NCBI GenBank assembly: GCA_039105265.1
Contig: JAPFFF010000008.1
Coordinates: 4,774,001 to 4,838,000, forward strand
Length of the DNA: 64,000 nucleotides
DNA from: Tritrichomonas musculus
Lineage: Eukaryota > Parabasalia > Tritrichomonadida > Tritrichomonadidae
Direction of reading: 5' to 3'
Shown here piece by piece: positions 37,356-49,300 of this stretch. The stretch's first letter is position 1. Each line of letters opens with the position of its first letter. The notes beneath the pieces are model-generated. The model searched no databases, had not been told where the DNA came from, and was given only the letters and a program-made list of their open reading frames with translations. The position numbers were made by a program, and so were the translations under genes.

Positions 37356-40300
37356 TTAGTTCCATTTATCCGAATCAAATGAATCATTATCATCATCCGT
37401 TATTGGAACAACATCAGCTTTATTCTGATTATTATTTTCATTTTGTTGTTCTTGCTGCTGTTGTTGTTGGTCATTTGTCTCCTTTTCTGTATTATTGTTG
37501 TTCTGTTGCTTGACAACTTTTGTGACTGGAGTCACAGGCAAATCATTCATGCTCGACTCGCTTGCGGCAAACCAATCAGTGGACTGGTTTGAGTCAGCAA
37601 TGGACTCGCTCAGCTGACTAGTTTGTTTCAATGAAGACGAAGTCTTTGGCTTAGCTTTCACATTATTTTTCTGTATAGATGAATTCAAAGACTGAGAAGA
37701 ATCCTTATCATCATCTTCTTTCTTGTTTTCGTCTTTTTTAATATTTTCGTCTTGTTTAGTATTTTCGTCTTGTTTAGTATTTTCGTCTTGTTTAGTATTT
37801 TCGTCTTGTTTAGTATTTTCGTCTTGTTTAATGTTTTCGTCTTGTTTAATGTTTTCGTCTTGTTTAATATTTTCGTCTTGTTTAGTGTTTTCGTCTTGTT
37901 TAGTATTTTCGTCTTGTTTAATGTTTTCGTCTTGTTTAATATTTTCGTCTTGTTTAATGTTTTCGTCTTGTTTAATGTTTTCGTCTTGTTTAGTGTTTTC
38001 GTCTTGTTTAGTGTTTTCGTCTTGTTTAGTGTTTTCGTCTTGTTTAATGTTTTCGTCTTGTTTAATGTTTTCGTCTTGTTTAGTGTTTTCGTCTTGTTTA
38101 ATGTTTTCGTCTTGTTTAATGTTTTCGTCTTGTTTAGTGTTTTCGTCTTGTTTAGTGTTTTCGTCTTGTTTAGTGTTTTCGTCTTGTTTAGTGTTTTCGT
38201 CTTGTTTAGTGTTTTCGTCTTGTTTAATGTTTTCGTCTTGTTTAGTGTTTTCGTCTTGTTTAGTGTTTTCGTCTTGTTTAGTGTTTTCGTCTTGTTTAAT
38301 GTTTTCGTCTTGTTTAGTGTTTTCGTCTTGTTTAGTGTTTTCGTCTTGTTTAGTGTTTTCGTCTTGTTTAGTGTTTTCGTCTTGTTTAGTGTTTTCGTCT
38401 TGTTTAGTGTTTTCGTCTTGTTTAGTGTTTGCAGGCTGTTTTTCTGGTTGTTTTTGAGGTTTATCGCTGGAAGAGAAAATGTCTTCAACAGGGGCAGCTT
38501 GGATTGGGACAGGCTGTTTTTCTGTTTCGTTTTTTGATGGTTCTTCTTCTTTTTTCTCTTGGCTGTCTTGCTTTGCTTCTTCAGTGTTGGTGGCTGGTGC
38601 TGTGGCGTCTTTGGCGCTGTTCTCTTTATCGCTAGAAGAGAAGACGTCATCAGCTGCCATGACTTTTCTTGCGTTTGGGATCTCAGATTCTTTTTGCCCG
38701 CTTTCTTGAGCCTTGCTTTCATTCTGGTCTTGTGAGTGGCTTCCATCGGTCTTTGCGTCTTTCTCTGTTTCTCCTTGATTTTCAACATCTTCTTGGCCAG
38801 CTTTTGCTTTATCTTCAGCTTCTTTATTGATGGTTTCGTTGTTCTTAGTTGCGGTCTTTGACTCTGGCTTCTCTTTCTTTTCTTCTTCTCCACTTGAGAA
38901 AATGTCATCGACTGAACTAACTTTTGTTATGTTTGCTACTTTCACTTCTTTTAGTTCTTCTTTTTGTTCTTGTTCTGTTGTGTATGATTCTTTATTTTCT
39001 TCTGGGTTTTGTGCGTTCTTTTTATCTCCTTCTTCGTCTTCATCAGCTGCAAAAATGTCATCGCCTGAGCTAACTTTACTGACTTTTGATTCTGTTGCAA
39101 CCTTTTCTTCTCCTCCTTCTTTTTCTTCTTGTTTTTCTTTTTCTTCTTTTGCTTCTTTTACTTCTGGTTTTGTGTTTGTATTTTCTTCTGGGTTTTCTTT
39201 CTTATGTGAATCTTCTTCTGAATCGTCGGCTGCAAAAACGTCATCGCCTGAGCTAACTTTACTGACTTTTGATTTTGTTGCCACCTCTTCTTCTCCTTCT
39301 TTTTCTTCTTTTACTTCTTTTACTTCTGGTTTTGTGTTTGCGTTTTCTTCTGGGTTTTCTTTCTTATGTGAATCTTCTTCTGAATCGTCGGCTGCAAAAA
39401 CGTCATCTCCTGAGCTAACTTTACTGACTTTTGATTTTGTTGTCACTTTTTCTTCTCCTCCTTCTTTTTCTTTTTCTTCTTCTTTTGCTTCTGGTTTTGT
39501 GTTTGTGTTTTCTTCTGAATCGTCTGCTGCAAAAATGTCATCTGTAGACGATACTTTTTGTACTGCTGCTTTTGGCTGTTTCTCTTTATCATCATTTTCT
39601 TTTTCTTCATCTGTTTTTGTTTTTTCTTCTTGTTGACTGTTTTGTTGCGGTTTTTCTTTCTCGTCATCATCCTTAGCGAAAATGTCATCGTCAGATGATG
39701 CTTTTTGGACTGTTGATTGTGACGCTTTTTCTTTATTTTCGTTTTCATTCTGATTTTCTGTTTCAGTTTTAGTTTGTTTTTGTTGCTTTGGCTCTTCTTC
39801 ACTGTTTTTCTCATCTCCTGCTGAGAAAATGTCATCAACAGCAACAACGTTCCTTGGGACTGACTTCGCCTTCATTTCTTCTAGTTCTTTATTTACGTGT
39901 TTGTCTTCGTTTTGATTGTTTGTGCTGCTTTCATTTGTCTCTTCTTCTTCAATTTCAATCTCTTTGAGTGGGTCAGTGTGTTTTCCGCTTTTGTTTTCGC
40001 TATCTTTGCTTTCAGCCGCTTTTTCATCAGTTTTCGCTTCTTCTTTTGGCTTCGCCGAATTTTGGCTGTCTTCGTCTCCTGCTGAGAATGGATCGTCAGC
40101 GGCAACAACGGGCTTTGAATTTGGCTGTGATTGATTCTCGCCGTCTTCTTTTTCTGATTCGTGCTTCTCTTCTATTTTTTCATTTTGTGGATCTTTGTTT
40201 GGCTGCTCCTTGTTGTCTGATTCATGCTTCTCTTCTTCTGTGTTTTCTTGTTGCTTGTTTGGCTCTTCGCTGGCTTTGTCTTCTGGTTCCTTGTTGTCTG

Positions 40301-43300
40301 ATTCATGCTTCTCTTCTTCTGTGTTTTCTGGTTTGTTTGGATGCTCCTTGTTGTCTGATTCATGCTTCTCTTCTTCTGTGTTTTCTTGTTGCTTGTTTGG
40401 CTCTTCGCTGACTTTGTCTTCTGGTTCCTTGTTGTCTGATTCATGATTTATTTCTTCTTTGTTTTCTTTCTTTTCCTCTTCTTCTTTGTTTTCTGTATTT
40501 GTTTTGTTTCCTTCTTCTTTGTTATCGATAACATTGTTGTTTTCATTGGCTTCTTGCTGCTCTTTATTTGTATTTTCGTTGTCTTTCTTTTCTTTTTCTT
40601 CTGGTTTGTCATCGGATTCCTTTTGAGGTTGTTCTTTGTCTTCTTCTTCTTTATTTTCTGGTTTATGATTCTCTTCTTCAGCTTTGTTTTCTTTTTCATG
40701 TCTCTCTTCTTCTTCTTTGTTTTTAGTTTCAGCTGTTTCTTCAACCTTATTTTCATTTTCAGCTTCCTTGTTTTTAGTTGTTTCTTCTTCTTCTTTGCTT
40801 TGCTGCTCTTTGTTGTTTGGTTCATCTTTATTTTCACTGATCTGTTTCACTTCTTCATTGTCTGATTCCTGCTTTTCTTGATGTTCGCTCTGGTGTTCTT
40901 GATTTTGTTGCTCTTCATTTTCTGCTTTTTGCTTCTCATCTTTGTTTTCAGGATTTTCGCTGCTTGCTTGGGTTTCTGGCTTGCGTGGACTTTCGCTGTC
41001 TTTTTCATCAACAGGAACAACGTTCCTTGGAACTGAATTGGCTTTCATCTCCTCAATTTCTTTGCTTTCTGATCCGTGCTTATCGTCTTTGCTTTCGTTG
41101 TCTGAGTTTTTGTCAGCATCAACTTTGGTTCCGGTTTCATTCTTTTCATCTGGCTTTGCCTCACTGTCGTGTTTCTCGTTTTCTGGCTTCTCTTCTTGGT
41201 TTTCACTAACATGTTTTTCCTCTTGGTTTTCATTAGCAGGTTTCTCTTCTTGGATTTCACTAATCGGTTTTGTTTCTTCATTTTCACTAACATGCTTTTC
41301 TTCTTGGTTTTCACTAACAGGTTTCACTTCTTCATTAACTTCATTTTTCTGTTTTTCATCTTGGTTTTCACTTACATGATTTTCTTCTGGTTTTTCTTCT
41401 TCTTTTTGTAGTTGCCCTTTATTCTCATTTTCGGGTTTTTCACTCTCGTGCTTTTCATCTTTCTCTTTGTTTTCATTGTTTGATTCGTTTTCGGTTTCTG
41501 TGCTCATTGCAAAAACGTCATTTCCATGCGCTGTGTCACTCTGGGCAGACTGCGCTTGCGGCCCTCCGTCTTCCTTGCTTTCTTCCGCTTGCTTCTCTTT
41601 CTTGCTTAAATCTTCGATGTCACCTTCATCGCCAGTCGAGAAGATGCTGTCAACATCAACAAGGTTTCTTTGATCTGATTGGGCATTCATCTCTTCAGTC
41701 TCTTTGTTTGCCAGCTTTCCATCTTCTTCATCCTGCTTGTCAGATTTTGTTGCATCTTCAGTTTCGTTATTGTTAATTTCTTTTTCTTTATCTTCTTCAG
41801 GTTCTTGTTTTTGTTCTGTTGTGTTTGATTCTTCGTTTTCTTCTGGGTTTTGTGCGTTCTTTTTATCTCCTTCTTCGTCTTCATCGGCTGCAAAAATGTC
41901 ATCGCCTGAGCTAACTTTACTGACTTTTGATTCTGTTGCCACTTTTTCTTCTCCTCCTTCTTTTTCTTCTTTTGCTTCTTTTACCTCTGATTTTGTGTTT
42001 GCGTTTTCTTCTGGGTTTTCTTTTGTATGTGAATCTTCTTCTGAATCGTCGGCTGCAAAAACGTCATCTCCTGAGCTAACTTTACTGACTTTTGATTCTG
42101 TTGTCACTTTTTCTTCTCCTCCTTCATTTTCTTTTTCTTCTTCTTTTGCTTCTGGTTTTGTGTTTGTGTTTTCTTCTGAATCTCCTGCTGCAAAAATGTC
42201 ATCTGCAGACGATACTTTTTGTACTGCTGCTTTTGGCTGTTTCTCTTTATCATCATTTTCTTTTTCTTCGGTTTCAGATTTTTGTTTTTCTTCTTGGCTT
42301 TCTTTTTGTTCAACTTTTTCTTCTTCTTTCTTAGCTTTGTCACTTTCATTTTCTTCACTTGTTGAAAATATGTCATCAACAGCCATTACTTTTCTTGGGA
42401 TTGGTTTTTTATCTTTTTCTTCAACTTTATTAGAATTATGTATTTCATCTTGGTTTTCTGTTTCTTGTTTGGCTTTAGTTTCTGGTTCTGTTTTATTTGC
42501 ATCTTTTGTTTGTTGTTTTGTTTCTTCTTCGCTGTTATTTTCATCTCCTGTTGAGAAAATATCATCAACTGCAACAGCATTTCTTGGGACTGACTGTGCC
42601 TTCATTTCTTCTAGTTCTTGATTTACTTGTTTTTCATCCTTCTTTCCGCCTTCTTCACTAGAGTAAGGTTCCATTTTCATCAAAGATGCAGGATTAGCAT
42701 TTTTCTTTTCACCTTCCTCATTTGTTTCCTTATTTGACTCTCCAATCATTGGTACATCTGACACTTTTTCAGAAGGTGATAAGCTTGGCTTTTCATCAAG
42801 TAATAATTTTTTATTACCATCCGCATTACTACTTAGTTTATCATCATCATCGCTGATCTTCATCACTTGATTTACATTCTTATTGTCCTTTTTATTCCTA
42901 TCAGAACCAGATATCATTTCATCAGAAGAAGATATCAAAATTACATTATCACCTTTATTATCAGAATCGCCCAAAAGCTTGCCAGCAAAAGCATTCATCA
43001 TGTTTGATAGTTGGTCAGGTGAACTATTTTTCTTAATATCTGTCACTTTTCCTTTATCTTCATCATCGTCATCGTCATTCAGCGAAATCGTACCTTCTTC
43101 GGAATCAGAAGCTGCTGTGACAATCGACAGTGCTTGTGTCTGGACAATCTCACCGTTGCTGTAGTTACTATCATCTTCGGTGGTGTTTTGTTTGGATTCT
43201 TCTGTTGGTTTTTGCTCTTGATCTTTGACCTTGTTGTCCTCTTCTGTCTCTTTGTTTCGAATGTGATTTATGTCTGGAATGTCTGAGTCGTCGTCTGCGT

Positions 43301-46300
43301 CAAGTGACGAATAGTTGTTCACATCGAGAATCTCAACTTTGCTGCCATCTTCGTTGGTTTCAATTCTAATATTGGCCTTCTCTTCGTCATTGTTGTTTTG
43401 CTGCTCTTTTTCATCATTTCCTTCTTCTTTCTTCTCTTCATCATCCTTCTTCTTTGGCTCATTTTCTTTTTGTGCATCTTCTTCTGATTTTGTATCATCA
43501 TTATTTTGCTTAATTTCATCTTTCTTCTTATTCTGTTCATCTTCTTCTTGTTTTGGTTCTGGTTGTTTTTCTTGTTTTGATTCTTCTTCTTCTTGTTTTG
43601 GTTCTTCTAATTGTTTTGGTTCTGGTTGTTTTTCTTGTTCTTTATTTTCATCATTAAGAGTAATTTCTGTGTCAGGTTTGTTTTCGTCTTGTGTCTCTTT
43701 TTCAGATGAGGACTTCAGTTTTTTGTCACTATTTAGATTAAGTATGTCGATCTTTGGAACTTGTAGTTGGCTGTTGTCATCTAATTCAGAATGATTCTCT
43801 TCTTCTTTCACATTGTTTGCCTTGTTTTGTGCATCTTTTGGTTTTTCACTGCTAAATTCAGCATTGTTGTCATCACTATCAGACCAGATTGAGTCTGTTT
43901 TCTTCTTCTTTTTAGGCTTCTCTTCCTCAGTGTCCTTAGGAGCAGCTTTTGAAGCATTTTTAATTTCTTCGCTGCTAAACTCATCATTATCATTATCATC
44001 ATTATCACTGTCAGCCCAAAGTGAATCATCCTTCTTCTTCTTTTTAGGCTTCTCTTTTTCGGTATCTTTAGGAGCAGCTTTTGAAGCATTTTTAATTTCT
44101 TCGCTACTAAACACATCGTTATTATTATCATCATTATCACTGTCAGCCCAAAGTGAATCATCCTTCTTCTTCTCCTTTGGCTTCTCTTCAATAGTTTGTT
44201 GCTTTTTAGTATCTTCACTTCCTACAGCATTTTCATTTTCATCATCATAATATTCATACTCATCTTCATCATCATCGTCCCAGATTGATTCAACTTTCTT
44301 TTTCCTCTTCTTTGTTTTGGGCTTCTCTTTTTCTTGAACTTTTGTTTCCTGTTTAGCTTCTTCATTGTCATGTGCACTTTCGTTCTCATTGTCATCGTCG
44401 TCGTATACTTCGCCATCTTCTTCATCATCGTCCCAGATTGACTCCACTTTCTTCTTCTTTTTAGGCTTGGCTTTGATTGGCTCTTCTTTGGCTTCCTCGG
44501 CTGGAGTGGCTGATTTTGTGAATTTCTTGATTTCTTCGTTGTTGAAATCACTAAATTCAGAGTCTTCATTGCTCTTATTTGGCTGCTGTATTTGAGGCTG
44601 CTCTTTGCTTTTTTCTTCATCTTGTGGTTGCGGTGATGCCTGACGTTTATTTGAATCAGTTTCTTTGTTGTCATCGGATTCATCCCAATCGATTTCATCC
44701 GCTTTTTTATCTTTAACTTTCTTTTCTTGATTTGGTTCTTCTTCTTGTTTATATTCTTCTTCCTGTTTATGTTCCTCTTCTTGCTTATGCTCTTCTACTT
44801 TAGGTTCTTCTTCTTGTTTAGGTTCTTCTTCTTGTTTAGGTTCTTCTTCTTGTTTAGGTTCTTCTTCTTGTTTAGGTTCTTCTTCTTGTTTAGGTTCTTC
44901 TTCTTGTTTAGGTTCTTCTTCTTGTTTAGGTTCTTCTTCTTGTTTAGGTTCTTCTTCTTGTTTAGGTTCTTCTTCTTGTTTAGGTTCTTCTTCTTGTTTA
45001 GGTTCTTCTTCTTGTTTAGGTTCTTCTTCTTGTTTAGGTTCTTCTGCTTTAGGTTCTTCTTCTTGTTTATGCTCTTCTTCTTTGGGTTCTTCTTCATGCC
45101 TGTGACTATTGCCAAATTCATCAATCACTGATGACGAATGTGACTTGTCCTTCTTGATTTGTTCAGATGAGCTCATTGAAAAGTCGTCATATTCGGGCTT
45201 TGATCTCTTCTTTGTCCTTGATGACGATCCTTCACTTTGGCATTCTTTTGGAGGTTTCTCTTCTTCATTCTTCTGTGCCGCATTGTTTGCATCATTGCCA
45301 AGAAGAGCTGAGAAAGCGTTGTTCATCAAAGATCCTAAATTATTGACTTCTCTGTTATTTTCCTTGTCTGTCTCTTTCTCCGATGCCTGCCCGCTCTTCC
45401 TTGCACTGCCCTTCTCACTCTCATGCTTCTCTGACTCCACTTTTCTTTCGCTGCCTTTCTCACTCTCGCGGGAAGCTTCTTTTTCTGGAGCTGATTGCAT
45501 CTTCCTTGCGCTGCTTTTCTCGCTCTCTTGTGTAGCTTCTTTGTCAGGTTTTGGACGATTTTTTCTTAATGTTCTTTTCTCGTTTGGCCTTGACTTCCCT
45601 GGAGCTGACAGCATCATTCTCTCTATGTCTTTTTCGCTTTCATTTGCTTTCCCTGGAGCTGACAGCATCTTCCTCGCGCTTCCCTTTTCGCTTTCATTTA
45701 GTTTGTCTGATTGGCTCTTTCTTGCACTTCCTTTTTCATTTTCATTTAGTTTGTCTGATTGACTCTTTCTTGCAGAACTTTTCTCATTTTCATTTAGTTT
45801 GTCTGATTGACTCTTTCTTGCAGAGCTTTTCTCATTTTCATTTAATTTGTCTGATTGACTCTTTCTTGCAGAGCTTTTCTCATTTTCATTTAGTTTGTCT
45901 GATTGACTCTTTCTTGCACTTCCTTTTTCACTTTCGTTTTGTTTGTCTGACTGGCTCTTTCTTGCAGAGCTTTTCTCATTTTCATTTAGTTTGTCTGATT
46001 GACTCTTTCTTGCACTTCCTTTTTCACTTTCATTTAGTTTGTCTGATTTCATCTTCCTTGCGCTGCTTTTCTCACTTTCCTGTGTAGCTTCTTTATCTGA
46101 TTGTGATCTGCTTTTGCTTAAGTCTCTTTTTTCTTTAGAGTTAGCTTTGCCTGGTTCTGACAGCATCTTTCTCTCTTTCTCTTTTTCACTTTCATTTGTT
46201 TTTCCTGGTTCTGACAGCATCTTTCTTTCCTTTTCTTTTTCACTTTCATGTTTATCTTCTTTTTCTTGTTTTAGTTGATTTTTGCTCACTTTTCCTTTTA

Positions 46301-49300
46301 TTTTCTCTGGAGAAGAAAGCATTTTCCTTTCTGTTTCTTTTTCGCTTTCGTTCTTTTTTCCAGGTGCGGAAAGCATCTTCCTTGCGCTTCCCTTTTCGCT
46401 TTCGTTTAGTTTGTCCGATTGGCTCTTTCTTGCGCTGCTCTTTTGATTCTCGTTTGCAGGTTCCTTCTCTGATGTAGACCTGCTCTTTCTTGAACTGCCT
46501 TTTTCGCCTTCTCTGGCTGATTTTGAGTGAGATTTCCTTCCGCTTCCTTTCTCGGAAGAGTGAGCTGAAAGTGATCTCAAGCTCTTCTCTGAATTTTCTT
46601 TCTCTTGTGGCTGCTTGTTGAGGTTTCCTGCTGAAAAGAGAGAGTTGATTACATTTTGCACTGTTGATTCTAAATTTCCTTGATCTTTTTCTTCTGGTTT
46701 TTCATCAGTTTCTTTATTCTCTGGTTTTTCTTCGATTTCTTTTTCTTTATCTTCTGGTTTTTCACTTTCACTCTTTTTATGATTATCTTTTGGTTCTAAG
46801 GCTGTTCCAAGGGCACTTAAAATATTTGGCTGTAATTTATCATGATTTTGGATTTCTTTTTCTTTGATTTCTGGGTTTTCTTCTGTTTCTTTAGTTTCAG
46901 TTTTTTCATTATTTTCTTTGATTTCTAGTTTCTCGTTATTTTCTTGGATTTCTGGTTTTGACTCTTCTTCTTTTTCTTTAGTTTCTGTTTTTTCGCTTGG
47001 TTTTTCGCTTTCACTCTTTTTGTGGTTATCTTTTAATTCCAAGGCTTCTCCTAGGACACTTAAAATATTTGGTTGTAATTTATCAGGATTTTTGATTTCC
47101 TTTTCTTTGATTTCAGGTTTTTCTTTGGTATCTTTGGTTTCTGTTTTTTCATTATTTTCTTTGGTTTCTATTTTTTCATTATTTTCTTTGGTTTCTGGGT
47201 TTTTATCCTTTTCTTCGATTTCTGGTTTTTGTTCTTCTTCTTTTTCTTTGTTTTCTGTTTTTTCACTTTCACTCTTTTTACTGTTATCTTTTAGTCCTAA
47301 TGCTTCGCCAAATGAACTCAAAATATTTGGCTGTAATTGATCTGATTTTTGGATTTCTTTTTCTTTGGCTTCTGGCTTTTCATCATTTTCTTTGGTTTCT
47401 GTTTTTTCATTTGATTTGTCACTTTCATTCTTTTTGTCATTATCTTTTAGTCCTAGGGCTTCTCCAAAAGCAGTAAAAACATTGGGTTCTTTTTGATCAG
47501 CAGTATCTGGTTTTTGTTCTTCTTTTTGGTCATTTTTAAATATGGCATCAGCAACAGGATTAATTTGATCAGATAATTTTGTCTTGATATCCTTCTTAGA
47601 AGCTGATGAATCTGATTTATGGTGTTTGCTTGATGCTGAATTTGCAGTTTTTGAATTTAATAGATCATGAGAAGAAGAGTTTTCTTTAGATTTGATAGCT
47701 TCCTTTTCGGAATTTGATTTGTTAGTTTTATCATTGCCTCTTTCAGATGCTGATTTTCCTTTGCTTGAATTATTTTTTCCAGTATCTGATTTAATTTTAT
47801 TATCTTTTTCAGATGATGATTTGACTTTGCTTGAATTATTCTTCTCGGAAGATACTTTATTTTCTTTTTCAGATAATTGTTTGCTGGAGTTTCCTTTTTC
47901 AGATGCAGATTTATTTTTACTTTCACTCTCTTTTGATTTTTGAATAGCATCTGATTTACGTTTAGATGAATTAGATTTTGATTTTTCAGAAGCTTCAGAT
48001 TTATCAAGTTTTACAGAAGAAGATGATTTTTTAATTTCTGCTGATTTCTGAGAATTATTTTCAGGAGCAGACTTATTTTTGTCGGATTTTGAAGATGTAT
48101 GCTTTCTAGATGATGATTTTTCACTTTTTTGTTTCTGTTCAATTTTTTCTGAAGATTGAGAAGGTTTTTTTACGCCTCGATTTGATTTATTCGAATCCGA
48201 GATAGATTTTTCATCATCGATATTCCTGATTGATGCACTCTCTTTCTTGTTATCATCAGCTGCGAAAAGTTTATTGGCAACATCAGGGATTATATTTGAT
48301 AATTGGTTTGGATGTGATTCTTCTCTAAAAACACTAGATGTACTATCCAAATTAGCTTTTTCATCATTCAATTGATTTTTAGTATCGCTTTCCACTTTTT
48401 GTTTCTGCTTTGAAGATGATGAAGATTTTTTATCATCTTTATAATTATTACTTTTGTGTGATTCTGATTTGTTTAATTCAGCATCTTTTTTATTTGATTT
48501 ACTAGATGAATGATTTGATTTATTTGATTTGATTTTATCTTCTGAAGGTTGATTTTTTAATTGATTTGAATTTGAATGTTTATTTGGTTGTATCTCTTCT
48601 TTTTCTTGTATTTCATTGTTTGTTTTTTCTGATTCAACCTGACTAGAACTTGCATTGTTTGAACTGCTTTTAGAATTTTCAGATAATTTTTTATTTGGAT
48701 CTGAAGAGTTAGCTTCTAATTTAACTGAATTAGAATCTGATGAAGAAAGTAAAGGTTGTTGTTGATTATCTTCTGGTTCCTTTGGTTTTTTCCGCTGCAC
48801 CTGAGATGAATCAACCTTTGGTAATTCATTTTTTGATTTTGCAACTTGAACATTATTTTCAGAATTGTCAAGTGCAGCTCTTTTCCCTTTTTTTGAACTT
48901 GTTGCATCAGAATTAGACGTATGTCTAGATTTTTCTTTAAGACCTGAAGAAGAAGAATTTATGGAACTTTTTTCTTTTGATGATGAAAAATGTTTTGGTT
49001 GATTACTAAAGAAACTTGTAAAAGTTTTTGGTGGTGGAGTTCTTTCAACTGGTTCTTCTGAAGATAAAGAATCGCTAAAAAATGCGACTTTTCTGTTCTT
49101 TGCTTGACTATCTGTTGAAATATCAGAAGATTCATCAATTGGGACATTGAAAAAGTTTGTATAAATATTTTTTGGTGATTTAATTTCAATTTCAGATGAA
49201 GAAATAAGATCATCTATGTTTTCTTCTAATTGAGCTGGTGATGAAGATTGTTTGGCTGACTGTTCATCATTTAAATTTTTAATTTTTTTATCTTTCAAAA

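Noticed and set aside
37723-38537. Plus-strand ORFs of 244 and 261 codons (FSSCLV and LFSVFV repeats)
   Set aside because: They are antisense shadows of the NTKQDE coding array of the giant protein and have no unique sequence.
40100-46500. Numerous 60-300 codon ORFs on the plus strand and in other minus frames
   Set aside because: All lie within the giant protein gene, mirror its Ser/Glu/Lys-rich codons and have no independent features.
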